DNA of 64,000 nucleotides from a gamma proteobacterium HdN1 (GTDB taxonomy: Bacteria; Pseudomonadota; Gammaproteobacteria; Pseudomonadales; Ketobacteraceae), in contig FP929140.1 in assembly GCA_000198515.1 (NCBI GenBank), forward strand, positions 186,001 to 250,000. The letters run 5' to 3'. The notes beneath the pieces are model-generated. The model saw only the letters and a list, made by a program, of their open reading frames with translations, did no database searches and was not told the origin of the DNA. The position numbers and the translations under genes were made by a program. Positions 17,801 to 26,560 of this stretch are shown in pieces. Positions within the stretch are counted from its first letter, which is position 1; every line of letters begins with the position of its first letter.

Positions 17801-18655
17801 TCAGCTCTGCCCTTCACGCAATTGGCTCAAAACCTCGTTTTGCAAATCGCTGTAGCGATCTTCGTCGAGGTCAAGATGAGCGAGTACCTGTTCTTCAACT
17901 TGCACCCATTCGGCGTCGCTGGAGCCATCGCGCAGGAGCTGACGGGCAAATTCGCGGCCGCACTTCAGGACGGCGAGTAGGTCGAGTGCGGTTTTGTCCA
18001 AATCGCCGCTATCGAAAATCCCGTCCGCGTAGTGCAGGTTGTAAATGGCATTTACCAAGGGCTCGGGCAGGGTCCACTCCTGCGCCAAAATTGCGCCGAT
18101 GGTGGAGTGGGTGGTGCCGTATTTCTCGCGCTCTTTGTCGATGCTGAGCGTCCAGCCTTCTTGTTCGGCTTCTGTGTAAAAAGCATGGAAATCCGCAAAC
18201 TTGGCGATCATTACTGGGATCCCTGCGTCGTGGAACAGGCCGATAGTGTAGGCGTCGTCCATCAGGCCACTCTTTTTGAGTAACTTGCAGGTGAGTACGC
18301 AAGCGTTGGCGACGGCGGCGCCGTATTGCCAGAAATGTTCGAGATCTACCTTGGTTTTGATGGCACCGCGTACCGCGACAGCGTTGACGATGGCGAGTAC
18401 GCGCTTAATGCCCAGCAGGTTGACGGCGGCGTCAATCGCCGTAATCGGCGCGGGGCGGCGGAAGGCGGCGGAGTTGACTACTTTGAGTACAGCGGCCGAG
18501 ATGCTTACGTCGCTGGCAATGGCGCGGGCAATTACCGCAAGGTTGGCATTGGGCTTGCGAGATTCTTCGGTGATGGCGATCAGTGCTTTGGGGCGTGGCG
18601 GCAGGGTGATGCCATTCAGGATGTCGCGTTCTTTCTGTTCGATTTCAATGGTCAT
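17801..18655 (-). CDS. HDOD domain protein
   Basis: The protein has 284 residues and is made of one HDOD domain. It has the usual order: LPPRPKAL, then IARAIASDVSISAAVLKVVNSAAF, then the helix AVNLLGIKRVLAIVNAVAV, and GLFHDAGIPVMIAKF. HDOD domains are related to HD phosphohydrolases but mostly lack catalysis and act in signalling, for example in c-di-GMP or motility control. Here the HD pair is present as HDAG in GLFHDAGIP, but the other metal ligands are not obvious. I start at the ATG at 18655 because TCGGAG precedes it; in-frame codons up to 18736 add a cysteine-containing tail that is unlikely. It precedes ilvD on the same strand but is separated by 260 bases. No partner is evident. Confidence 0.82.
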   Translation of the reverse strand: MTIEIEQKERDILNGITLPPRPKALIAITEESRKPNANLAVIARAIASDVSISAAVLKVVNSAAFRRPAPITAIDAAVNLLGIKRVLAIVNAVAVRGAIKTKVDLEHFWQYGAAVANACVLTCKLLKKSGLMDDAYTIGLFHDAGIPVMIAKFADFHAFYTEAEQEGWTLSIDKEREKYGTTHSTIGAILAQEWTLPEPLVNAIYNLHYADGIFDSGDLDKTALDLLAVLKCGREFARQLLRDGSSDAEWVQVEEQVLAHLDLDEDRYSDLQNEVLSQLREGQS

Positions 18656-18841
18656 GCAATGATACTCCGAGCAAAAAAATACATGCTTGAGTGGGGTGCG
18701 CATCGGTCTAAGACTGTTAGACGTATAAACGCCCAAAGGTGAAAAGCGAACGTCAACTATAGGTCAGCTTGGGGAAGGCTGCTAGGGTGATTTTTGGAAG
18801 AGCGCTTTGCCAGGTGCATCACTTTTTGTGAGGTGCTCTGT

Positions 18842-19090
18842 TCATCGGCTTCGCTGCAAGTCGGCCTCCAACACCATCCGCACATAGCGAGCGTAGGGGA
18901 TGCCCTTGGCTTTGGCCTTGGCGCGTATCGCGTCCATCAGAACAGCGGGCAACCGCATATTCAGGGTGGCTTCCTTTTTTGCTACCTCGAAGCGCATCGG
19001 CTTGAACTGTTTGAAGTCGATGCTCGAAAGGTCTTGCTCCAAGAACGCTTCGGCGTCGGTGTCGGTCTTGAATTCAGGTATTCGCTTCAT
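18842..19090 (-). CDS. CopG-type ribbon-helix-helix antitoxin (BrnA-like)
   Basis: The protein has 82 residues. The N-terminal FKTDTDAEAFLEQDL segment binds toxin in this family, and ATLNMRLPAVLMDAIRAKAKAKGIPYARYVRMVLE is the ribbon-helix-helix DNA-binding part. It is the antitoxin of a type II pair with the BrnT-like gene upstream, whose end it overlaps by 17 bases. Such antitoxins bind the toxin and repress the shared promoter. The start at ATG 19090 is supported by the overlap. Being downstream of the toxin gene is the usual order for BrnTA. Confidence 0.82.
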   Translation of the reverse strand: MKRIPEFKTDTDAEAFLEQDLSSIDFKQFKPMRFEVAKKEATLNMRLPAVLMDAIRAKAKAKGIPYARYVRMVLEADLQRSR

Positions 19091-19355
19091 AATTGCTTGC
19101 CTCTTTCGCGTGCATGTAGCGGGCGCTGATCGGGCGGATAAAATTGCCCCGAAACGCAAACGCTACGAACATTGGTCGGCCATCTACTCCCCCTGCTGCG
19201 ATGTGTCGGCTCTCGGCTGGTGTGGTGTGTGTTAGGTCAGGCACAACATGCACTTGGCCTTCGAGAGATAGCCGTTCGATTTCCTCGCGAGAAACCCCAT
19301 GCTTCCCGCACTTGGGCCAATTGCCGTTATCCCAGTCGAACCCTGCTATTTTCAT
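19074..19355 (-). CDS. BrnT-family toxin
   Basis: This small protein of 93 residues has the BrnT layout: FDWDNGNWPKCGKHGVSREEIE at the start, a central HTTPAESRHIAAGG strand, FVAFAFRGNFIRPISARYMH and a short Tyr-Glu end. BrnT toxins are RelE-like ribonucleases that stop translation when free of their antitoxin. The WDxxNxxKHGVS-like motif and the RPISAR motif are preserved. The gene starts at ATG 19355, just after a good promoter. It lies at the end of the LysR gene and overlaps the antitoxin. Whether the toxin is active cannot be told from sequence. Confidence 0.82.
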   Translation of the reverse strand: MKIAGFDWDNGNWPKCGKHGVSREEIERLSLEGQVHVVPDLTHTTPAESRHIAAGGVDGRPMFVAFAFRGNFIRPISARYMHAKEASNYEANT

Positions 19356-19373
19356 GGTTTTACTTGCCCATTT

Positions 19374-19402
19374 AGTGTAGATAAATGTCCATACAAATTC
19401 AA
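19374..19402 (-). promoter_or_regulatory. promoter of the BrnT/CopG pair
   Basis: On the minus strand, TTGAAT (19397-19402) and TACACT (19374-19379) are separated by exactly 17 bases. The -10 lies about 20 bases before the toxin start. The stop codon of the LysR gene (19408-19410) is just upstream, so the pair has its own promoter. Confidence 0.55.
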
Positions 19403-19407
19403 CTTGG

Positions 19408-20328
19408 TTAAGGTGGGTTTTGGGCCGCCATTTTGGCTGCCGCACACCCGCCGAGGTAAACGCTGCTTGCGTGTAAAGCTCGACCTAGCTCAACACAGGC
19501 GGGGCTTGCGAACTCTGGCTCGGCATAGATGAGATATAGGCTTGCGTAGCGCTCGCCGCCGCTTTCAAGGGGGAGCGGCTTGAGTTGGCCTTGGTCTATC
19601 GGTGTGGCAATTTGGCTCTCGGGATACCACGCGAAACCAAACCCAGCAATGGCGGCTTGGATGGAGGTGGACAGCTCATTGAAGGTCCAGCGCTGCTCTG
19701 CACCTAGCCAGCCGGCGTCGAGATTGCGGGTGCCGGAATCCCGCACCACGAGCTGGCGGTGCTGTTGCAAGTCGGTGTAGGTCAGTGGGCGTTTTAGTTG
19801 ATGCAAGGGGTGCGAAGGTGCAGCCACGGCAATAAAGCGCAGCTGTATCAGTGCGTCGCCCATAAATCCGGGCGGCAGATAGCTGGAGATGGCAAGGCTC
19901 ACTTCGCGTGAGATCAGAGCTTCGCTGGTGCCGGAGAGTACGGTTTCTAATAGGTGAATGCGGGTCAGGGGGTAGGCGTCGCTAAACTTGCGAAGTGCAT
20001 CGAAAAGGATGGGTTTTGGAAATACGGTTTCGACGGCAAGGCTGATTTGTGCTTGCCAATGTTGCGAGAGCTGGCGAGCCGTGTTCTCCAGTGCGTGTGC
20101 TGCACCGACGAGCCGTACCGCACGTTGGTAAAGGAGTTCGCCTGCGGGAGTGAGCACTGCGCGGCGGCCTTCGATGCGAAATACCTGCAGTTCAAGGCTG
20201 CTTTCCAGTTTCTGGATGGCGTAGCTAATTGCAGACTGGCTTTTTCCCAGATGCTCCGCCGCTTTCGCGTAGCCACCTTGATCTACGATGGTTACCAGCG
20301 TTTGCCACTGGTCGAGGCTGATTTCCAT
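19408..20328 (-). CDS. LysR-type transcriptional regulator
   Basis: The protein has 306 residues. A winged HTH at the start (LVTIVDQGGYAKAAEHLGKSQSAISYAIQKLE) is followed by a two-lobe effector-binding domain. It is divergent from a pirin gene, an arrangement frequent in proteobacteria, where the regulator controls the pirin. The 164-base gap contains two inverted repeats of the T-N11-A kind. The last 20 residues (YLGGCAAAKM...) run past the usual end. The effector is unknown. Confidence 0.9.
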   Translation of the reverse strand: MEISLDQWQTLVTIVDQGGYAKAAEHLGKSQSAISYAIQKLESSLELQVFRIEGRRAVLTPAGELLYQRAVRLVGAAHALENTARQLSQHWQAQISLAVETVFPKPILFDALRKFSDAYPLTRIHLLETVLSGTSEALISREVSLAISSYLPPGFMGDALIQLRFIAVAAPSHPLHQLKRPLTYTDLQQHRQLVVRDSGTRNLDAGWLGAEQRWTFNELSTSIQAAIAGFGFAWYPESQIATPIDQGQLKPLPLESGGERYASLYLIYAEPEFASPACVELGRALHASSVYLGGCAAAKMAAQNPP

Positions 20329-20369
20329 AGAGTTTTTGGTGTTGGCAGGGGGCTGGTTGCGCTTGATGT

Positions 20370-20426
20370 ATCTAATTTATAGATCATATTACGCAGATTT
20401 TTGCTATTCAAATCTAATTTTAAGAT
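20370..20426. promoter_or_regulatory. two LysR-type operator candidates between lysR and pirin genes
   Basis: ATCTA-ATTTA-TAGAT at 20370-20384 is a perfect 5-bp inverted repeat with T-N11-A inside. A second, near-identical site, ATCTAATTTTAAGAT, lies at 20412-20426. They are 42 bases apart, about four helical turns, as expected for recognition and activation sites of a LysR tetramer. Confidence 0.55.
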
Positions 20427-20492
20427 GACATACTGAATCCGTTCGCAACGCAACAATTGAAACCACTCGTAGTGGAGTGTGAGGAGGCTGTG

Positions 20493-21350
20493 ATGAGCCA
20501 GTTTACGGTTCAAAAAACTCAACGGTCAGTTCTGCAACATTGGCAGGCCATGGCCGCAAAAGATGGTGCCGGCGTCAAACTTAAGCGTGCCCTCGGTGCG
20601 CGCCAAGGCCAGCGCTTGGATCCATTTTTGATGCTGGATGCGTTTTCTTCCGACAATCCAGATGACTATATCGCTGGGTTTCCTGCACACCCGCATCGCG
20701 GTTTTGAAACGGTGACCTATATTGTGGATGGCCACATGCGTCACCGCGATCATATGGGAAATGAGGGGGATCTAAAGGCGGGTGGAGTGCAGTGGATGAC
20801 GGCTGGGCGTGGGATTATCCATGAAGAAATGCCGCAACAAGAGAATGGTTTGCTGCGTGGTTTTCAGCTGTGGATCAACCTGCCTGCAAAAGAAAAGATG
20901 AAGCCTGCCCATTATGAGGATGTGCCCGCGTCCGCCATGCCGTGGCAGCCTCTGGCGGCCCAAGGGGCGATTAAGTTGATTGCCGGTAGCGTCGATCATA
21001 ATCGCCTGTTGGCTGACTCGTCGCGAGTGGCGGCGCCGATTATCGCAGACGTTAAAGTGGCTGCGGGGATTGAGATTTTGGCGCTCCCGCCAACCCATCA
21101 GGCGATGGTGTATGTGTTTGAAGGCCGGATTCGCATTCAGGGGCAGGATTTGGGTGAAACGGATGTGGCGATTTTAAGTGCGGGGGAACAGCTGGCGATC
21201 GAGAGTGACGCACCCGCGCGAGTGCTTCTGGTGGCCGGAGCACCTCTGAATGAGCCAATTGCGCAGTATGGGCCGTTTGTAATGAATTCGATGGAAGAAA
21301 TTGATCAGGCGATTACGGATTATCGAGATGGGGTATTGACTGGCGCATGA
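20493..21350 (+). CDS. pirin family protein
   Basis: The protein has 285 residues forming two cupin domains. The metal site is complete: His66 and His68 in HPHRGFETVTY, and His110 with Glu112 in GIIHEEM, matching the human pirin ligands. Bacterial pirins can have quercetinase activity or act as redox-linked regulators. The start is fixed by GAGGAGG eight bases before the ATG at 20493. It is divergent from the LysR gene and is followed by a nitroreductase; the three form a typical stress/redox group. The true role is not established. Confidence 0.93.
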   Translation: MSQFTVQKTQRSVLQHWQAMAAKDGAGVKLKRALGARQGQRLDPFLMLDAFSSDNPDDYIAGFPAHPHRGFETVTYIVDGHMRHRDHMGNEGDLKAGGVQWMTAGRGIIHEEMPQQENGLLRGFQLWINLPAKEKMKPAHYEDVPASAMPWQPLAAQGAIKLIAGSVDHNRLLADSSRVAAPIIADVKVAAGIEILALPPTHQAMVYVFEGRIRIQGQDLGETDVAILSAGEQLAIESDAPARVLLVAGAPLNEPIAQYGPFVMNSMEEIDQAITDYRDGVLTGA

Positions 21351-21449
21351 ATTGGCCAGCTTTGCCGCACCCAATAGAAGCTGTTATTGGGTGTGGTGAG
21401 TTGTAGAGAATATGTACGAAGAACCACACGATTAAATAGAGAGATCCAC

Positions 21450-22043
21450 ATGAATATTATCGAAATTTTGAAAAAACGCCGCACCCAATATGCGCTTGGA
21501 AATAAACTGCCAATATCGGAGGCAGCGGTAGAGTCTTTGATTAAAGATGTGGTGCGTGAGGCGCCATCCGCGTTTAATTCGCAGAGTTCGCGAGTGGTGA
21601 TCTTGTTTGGTGAGGAGCATAAAAAGCTGTGGAGCATTGTAAAGGAAACTCTGCGCGCGATTGTTCCGGCGGATGCTTTCGAGCCAACGGACAAAAAAAT
21701 TAACAGCTTCGCGGCGGGTGCTGGTACGGTGCTGTTTTTTGAAGATCACCATGTGATACGCTCGATGCAGGAGAAGTTTCCGCTTTATGCCGATAAATTC
21801 CCGATTTTTTCTGGGAATTCCGCCGGCATGGCGCAGTATGCGGTCTGGACAGCGCTTGCGAACGAAAATATTGGCGCAAGCTTGCAGCACTATAACCCAC
21901 TGATTGATGCCGAAGTCGGGCGAGTGTGGGGGTTGCCGGAGAGCTGGGAGTTGTCGGCGCAGATGCCTTTTGGTTCGAACGAGGCGGCGATTGCGGATAA
22001 GACGTTTGTTGATGATGGCGAGCGCTTTCGGGTGTTTCGATAG
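21450..22043 (+). CDS. nitroreductase family protein
   Basis: The protein has 197 residues, of the FMN-binding nitroreductase fold. It starts with IEILKKRRTQYALG and has the FMN-contact region REAPSAFNSQSSRVV. A central GTVLFFED strand is followed by the dimer helix SAGMAQYAVWTALANENIGASLQHYNP, and the end reads MPFGSNEA. This matches the YdgI / HBN1-type subfamily of oxidoreductases that act on nitro compounds or other acceptors. Start at 21450 is supported by AGAGAGATCC just before. It lies 100 bases after the pirin gene and could share its control. Confidence 0.88.
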   Translation: MNIIEILKKRRTQYALGNKLPISEAAVESLIKDVVREAPSAFNSQSSRVVILFGEEHKKLWSIVKETLRAIVPADAFEPTDKKINSFAAGAGTVLFFEDHHVIRSMQEKFPLYADKFPIFSGNSAGMAQYAVWTALANENIGASLQHYNPLIDAEVGRVWGLPESWELSAQMPFGSNEAAIADKTFVDDGERFRVFR

Positions 22044-22156
22044 CCGCGGGCGAATGCGGCAAAGGTTGCTACACTTATAAGCATCGGTTTCGTCAACCAC
22101 TGCTGAGGCGATTTTCGCAGCTTTTGCGGTGGTAGTTCCTTATTGGGGGGTCGCCT

Positions 22157-24703
22157 TTGCTACTTTGTCGTCAGCGGGATGGAGAGTTGCAGCTGAGAGG
22201 TTTGCGATTAATCAAATGTTCGCAAAGCGCTGATTGCAAAGCGCTTTGCGTTTTGCTGTTCCTGCTGCTGGTTGGCGTGTTTCAGACTGCCCAAGCTGCA
22301 GCGGGGGTGGTGGCGCAAGGTGAAGATCCCGCAGACCGTGAGCCAACGATTCTGGTGGATGGTAGGCCGGAATATAGGCTTGAGCATTTTCTGGAGATGT
22401 ATCGTGAGCCCGCTGCGGTGTTCACGGTAGAAGATGTGATTAGTGGTGCGGCGCGTAATCAGTTCAAGGGCGTGGATAGTGCCACCGTGGCTTTGGGGCA
22501 GACGTCGGATGCGGTTTGGTTTCGTGCGAAATTAAAAAATGTGAGCGATCAGTGGCAGGATGTAAGCTGGGCGATTCGCTATATTTTTATTGAACGTCTG
22601 GATATTTACCGCATTGAAGATGGAAATGTGGTGGACCATTTACAGATGGGAAAGGATTTTCCCTATTCTGCGCGGCGAGTGGATATGGCGCCCTATGTTT
22701 ATCCTCTTGGTCTTGCTCCAGATGAGCAAGCGGAAATCATTTGGCGGGTGAAGTCTGGCGTTCCAATGTTGTTGCCTTTTTACTTGTTGGATCGTGATCG
22801 GTTGGCGCGGATGGATCGTGATTACTCGGTCTATCTTGGCGTGTTTTTTGGCCTGATGTCGGGGCTTGTTCTCTATAACCTGTTTTTATTCTTTGGGGTG
22901 CGCGATCGTTCGTACCTATATTATGTTTGCTTTGTGGTGTTTTGCACCTTGCTGCAGCTTGCCCTGATGGGGGCGCTGGATAAATACACGCCTTCTGCAG
23001 TGTTATTAAACCGAATCAATGGAAATCTGTCGTCCAGTTTAACGGTGATGTTCGCAATCTTGTTTGCGATGCGTATCCTGAATGCGAATAATTTTCCTAG
23101 CTGGGTTCAACGTACTGCGAATGGCCTTGCCGTGTTCTTTTTTCTGTGCGCCATCGGATCGGTTCTAAACTTAAAAAATATACATATCGTACTGACTCTT
23201 TCTGGAAGTGTTGTAAGTACTTTGGTTTGCGTTTTGGCAGTGTACAATATTTCGAAGAAGCATTTTGGGAATTACTATTTTCTGATTGCAATGGTGGTTT
23301 GGACTCTTGGTGTTGGCGTTTCGACCTTCCTGTATATGGGGCTGGTGCCTTACACCGATTTTACCGTGTGGACGTTGCCTATCGTGTCGGTAGTGCTGGC
23401 GACCTTGTTGTCTTTTACGCTGGCTGCCCAGATCAATGATTTACGCAAACAGCAGGTTCAGTCGCTGCTTGCAGCGCGTGAGGCGCAAACGGAGAGTCGA
23501 GCTAAAAGCCAGTTCCTTGCCCAGATGAGCCATGAAATTCGCACGCCGATGAATGGCGTGATCGGAATGGCGGATTTGCTTCGTCAAACCAAGCTTGATG
23601 TTCAGCAGAAGCAGTATTTGGATATTATCGTGAATTCAGGTCGAACGCTGCTTACGATCATCAACGATATTCTGGATTTTTCAAAAATTGCTGCGGGAAA
23701 AATGGATCTTGAAATAAGGCCGATTGATTTCAAGCAGATCGTAAGGGAGTGTATTCAGCTATTCACCTTGCCGGCCGAGGAGAAGGCAATCTACCTGAAA
23801 AAAGATTGGAAGGAAGGTGCTTCGCCGATCATTTATGGGGATAGCACGCGCCTTCGTCAGGTACTTACCAATCTGCTTTCGAATGCGCTTAAATTCACCG
23901 AAAAAGGTGGAATCACGCTGCGGGTTAAACCGTGCTTGCGTGACTCCGAGCCGTATTTACAGGTCGAAGTGGAAGATACGGGAATCGGAATTTCGGTCGA
24001 AAACCAGCAGCGCTTGTTTTCTGCATTCAGCCAGGCAGAGGCATCTACGACGCGCCGATTTGGTGGTACCGGATTGGGCCTCGCGATCAGCAAGCAGTTG
24101 GTGGAATTGATGGGTGGTGAAATTGGTGTGCGCAGCGAGGAGGGCGTCGGATCTATTTTCTGGTTTACGCTCAGAGCGCAACCGGGGGAGGCGCTGGCAG
24201 TTTCGCAATCAGGTGCGGTTTCCCAAGCAGGCGCGGCTTTGAAAAGTAATGCCGATGTTGCGCTGCAAGAAGAGAATCCACAAGGCGCACAGCAATTGCA
24301 TGAACCTTTGCCAGAGCGCTATGTTCTGGTTGCAGAAGACAACCTTGTAAATCAAAAGGTCATTGGCGTCATGCTGAAGAAGCTTGGAATGCGCTTCGAC
24401 ATTGCGGAGAACGGCAAGGAAGCCGTGCTGAAATACATGGAAGCGAATAGCCCTTATGATCTGGTGTTCATGGATTGCGAAATGCCGGAAATGGACGGCT
24501 ACCAAGCAGCCAAAGAAATCCGTAGTTATGAACATGCGAAGGGAATGGCAGCTGTGCCGGTTGTGGCGCTTTCTGCGCATGTTATGGATGAGCACTTGCA
24601 GGCGGTAAAAGATAGCGGTATGAATGATGCGCTTGCCAAGCCTCTTACGCTAGATACCTTAGAGTGCACGTTGCGTCGTTATTTGGCCTCCAGAAACTCA
24701 TGA
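22157..24703 (+). CDS. hybrid sensor histidine kinase with 7TMR-DISM sensor
   Basis: The protein has about 848 residues. An N-terminal membrane segment (about 30-48) leads to a periplasmic 7TMR-DISMED2-type domain with SDAVWFRAKLKN. The 7TMR-DISM membrane region with seven segments (about 225-425) follows. Then come a short coiled coil, HisKA with His459 in MSHEIRTPMNG, the ATPase with DTGIGI and GGTGLGLAISK, and a C-terminal receiver with Asp773 in FMDCEMPEMDG. DISM sensors often sense carbohydrates or other small ligands. The TTG at 22157 is my best start, behind six G at 22145-22150, but is uncertain. A perfect palindrome GCAAAGCGCTTTGC at 22236-22249 lies in the N-terminal coding part. 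A REC-HD-GYP gene on the opposite strand converges. Confidence 0.88.
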   Translation: MLLCRQRDGELQLRGLRLIKCSQSADCKALCVLLFLLLVGVFQTAQAAAGVVAQGEDPADREPTILVDGRPEYRLEHFLEMYREPAAVFTVEDVISGAARNQFKGVDSATVALGQTSDAVWFRAKLKNVSDQWQDVSWAIRYIFIERLDIYRIEDGNVVDHLQMGKDFPYSARRVDMAPYVYPLGLAPDEQAEIIWRVKSGVPMLLPFYLLDRDRLARMDRDYSVYLGVFFGLMSGLVLYNLFLFFGVRDRSYLYYVCFVVFCTLLQLALMGALDKYTPSAVLLNRINGNLSSSLTVMFAILFAMRILNANNFPSWVQRTANGLAVFFFLCAIGSVLNLKNIHIVLTLSGSVVSTLVCVLAVYNISKKHFGNYYFLIAMVVWTLGVGVSTFLYMGLVPYTDFTVWTLPIVSVVLATLLSFTLAAQINDLRKQQVQSLLAAREAQTESRAKSQFLAQMSHEIRTPMNGVIGMADLLRQTKLDVQQKQYLDIIVNSGRTLLTIINDILDFSKIAAGKMDLEIRPIDFKQIVRECIQLFTLPAEEKAIYLKKDWKEGASPIIYGDSTRLRQVLTNLLSNALKFTEKGGITLRVKPCLRDSEPYLQVEVEDTGIGISVENQQRLFSAFSQAEASTTRRFGGTGLGLAISKQLVELMGGEIGVRSEEGVGSIFWFTLRAQPGEALAVSQSGAVSQAGAALKSNADVALQEENPQGAQQLHEPLPERYVLVAEDNLVNQKVIGVMLKKLGMRFDIAENGKEAVLKYMEANSPYDLVFMDCEMPEMDGYQAAKEIRSYEHAKGMAAVPVVALSAHVMDEHLQAVKDSGMNDALAKPLTLDTLECTLRRYLASRNS

Positions 24704-24740
24704 GCTGTAAATGCTAGTTCATGAGCTGTAGATGCTAGCT
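24699..24740. repeat. 2 x 21-bp tandem repeat covering the stop of the sensor kinase
   Basis: CATGAGCTGTAAATGCTAGTT (24699-24719) is followed at once by CATGAGCTGTAGATGCTAGCT (24720-24740). The first copy includes the stop codon TGA (24701-24703). Two mismatches separate the copies. Confidence 0.85.
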
Positions 24741-25755
24741 AAAGAGTGTTGGCGTTCGAAGAATTGTCTCCATATTTTTCCTGAATTTCTTGGTGGGCTG
24801 GCAAATTGTCGAGAAAGGTATCGACAAGCGCCGGGTCAAAGTGCTTTCCGCGCTCCTCGTAGAGAAGTTCAATCACCTTTTCGAGGGGCCAAGGTTTTTT
24901 GTAGGGCCGTTCGCTCAGTAATGCATCGAACACGTCTACTACGGCGATGATGCGCGCTTGGTGAGGAATGTTTTCGCCGCTTAGGCCATCTGGATAGCCA
25001 CTGCCGTTCCATTTTTCATGGTGGCGCAGGGCAACGGTTGAGGCCATGCGTAAAAGGCTGGCGTCGTGATTGCCAATGATTTGTGCGCCGATCTTGGTGT
25101 GTTGTTTCATAATTTCCCATTCGTGGGGTTCGAGCTTTCCCGGTTTGAGTAGCACTGTATCGGGAATTCCGATCTTGCCGACATCGTGCATGGGAGCGGC
25201 GTAGAAGAGTTCATCGGCGGCATCTTCGCTATAGCCCGAATCAAGGGCAAGGCGGCGGGCATGGTAGCTGATACGTATTACGTGCATACCGGTTTCGTTG
25301 TCACGGTATTCTGAGGCGATGCCAAGGCTTTGAATGATGCTGAGGCGGGTTTGCAGAACCACTTCGGCCTGCACTAGGGAGAGGTGGGTGCGCACGCGAG
25401 CCCGAACGATGGCGGGGCTTACAGGTTTGGTAATGTAGTCGACAGCTCCGAGTTCCAAGCCTTTTTCCTCGTTCATTTCGTTGTCGAGCGAGGTTACGAA
25501 AATCACGGGGATGCTACGGGTGTTGGAGTTGTCTTTAAGCGCTTTACAGACTTCATATCCCGACATTTCCGGCATCATGATGTCGAGAAGAATCAAGTCA
25601 GGGTGGGCATCGTTGGCGAGTTCCAGCGCTTTCTGGCCGCTTTTTGCAAAGATCAGGTTGTAGTCATTCTCTAGCGCATAGCGTAGGACTTGCAGGTTGA
25701 CAGGTTCATCATCCACAAGCAGTAGGGTTCGTTTCTGATGGATTCTGATGTTCAT
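24739..25755 (-). CDS. response regulator with HD-GYP domain
   Basis: The protein has 338 residues with an N-terminal receiver and an HD-GYP domain, the RpfG layout. The receiver phosphoacceptor is Asp58 in LILLDIMMPEMSG. The HD pair is His190-Asp191 in HDVGKIGIPD, and HHEKWNGSGYPDGL (245-258) is the GYP motif. HD-GYP proteins break down c-di-GMP when active. It lies downstream of a decayed hybrid kinase on the same strand, which was probably its partner; the intact hybrid kinase at 22157-24703 converges on it. With the original kinase broken, its partner may now be an orphan kinase elsewhere. Confidence 0.93.
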   Translation of the reverse strand: MNIRIHQKRTLLLVDDEPVNLQVLRYALENDYNLIFAKSGQKALELANDAHPDLILLDIMMPEMSGYEVCKALKDNSNTRSIPVIFVTSLDNEMNEEKGLELGAVDYITKPVSPAIVRARVRTHLSLVQAEVVLQTRLSIIQSLGIASEYRDNETGMHVIRISYHARRLALDSGYSEDAADELFYAAPMHDVGKIGIPDTVLLKPGKLEPHEWEIMKQHTKIGAQIIGNHDASLLRMASTVALRHHEKWNGSGYPDGLSGENIPHQARIIAVVDVFDALLSERPYKKPWPLEKVIELLYEERGKHFDPALVDTFLDNLPAHQEIQEKYGDNSSNANTL

Positions 25756-25776
25756 GAGGTTCTCTTTGCTCTGTAT

Positions 25777-26560
25777 TTATCTGGACTCTTTCTTGAGTAG
25801 GGTGTCGATCAGGTTTGCGGCCTGTTCAAGATCGAAATACTCCACTGCATTCAGTATAGGCGTGATCGCAGAGGCCGGTAGTGCGCTCGTAAGGCTTTCC
25901 AGTTCGTGCTTCGGAAGTTGCCTCTTCCGGAGAGTGCGAATCGCCGTTTGTGCGCTGTTTCGAAGTGCTTGACTAAGCGAATAGGGAGCCTCCTGTGCAA
26001 GTGTGGGCTCGTTTGTGCTTTTGACACCCCTTGCTTGGTTTTGACCATACGCCGCGTGCAGTGCTTGCCAAGCTTTCTGTACAGTGCTGATTGCGTTTTC
26101 CAAAAGCGCTGCATGAGAGGGCGTGTTAGTTGATTGCGCGGCAAGTTCTTCAAGCCGGCTCAGGGATTTGTGCAGGTCGAGGAGCGCAAGGTTACCGGCA
26201 ATACCGCATATCCGGTGCGCGTTTTTGGCGAGTTCATCGGGTTTGGATGCGACGGATTGAAAGAGATTCAAAGACATTTCGGCACGGTTCGCGCAACGAA
26301 AAATCTTTTTCCTCCAGCGTAATCGCACCTTTATCAAGTTTTGCGGCATCCAGTATGTCATTCAGTAGAGTTAGCAATGAGCGTGCTGACCTATGAACGA
26401 TGGATAACTGATGGCGTTTGGTTTCAGTGAGTTGTGTATCAAACAGAACTTCGCTAAAACCGATTATGGAGTTCATTGGTATGCGAATTTAGTGGCTCAT
26501 ATTGGCCAGAAAATCGCTTCTTGCCTGGCTCGCTTTTTTTGGAGCTATTTTTACCGCTCC
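25777..26560 (-). pseudogene. decayed hybrid sensor kinase (HisKA remnant joined to HPt remnant)
   Basis: Read on the minus strand, the upstream part encodes KKASQARSDFLANMSH, followed by an in-frame TAA at the place of the conserved Glu of the H-box, then IRIPMNSIIGFSEVL. The HisKA helix continues to DILDAAKLDKGAITL. The frame then shifts and the ATPase and receiver domains are missing. In another frame an HPt-like domain follows (AHRICGIAGNLAL with its histidine), running to 25777. So the gene has a nonsense codon, a shift and a large internal deletion. It lies 21 bases upstream of the REC-HD-GYP gene. The HPt piece of 194 codons, from an internal ATG, may still be expressed, but this is doubtful. 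Confidence 0.75.
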
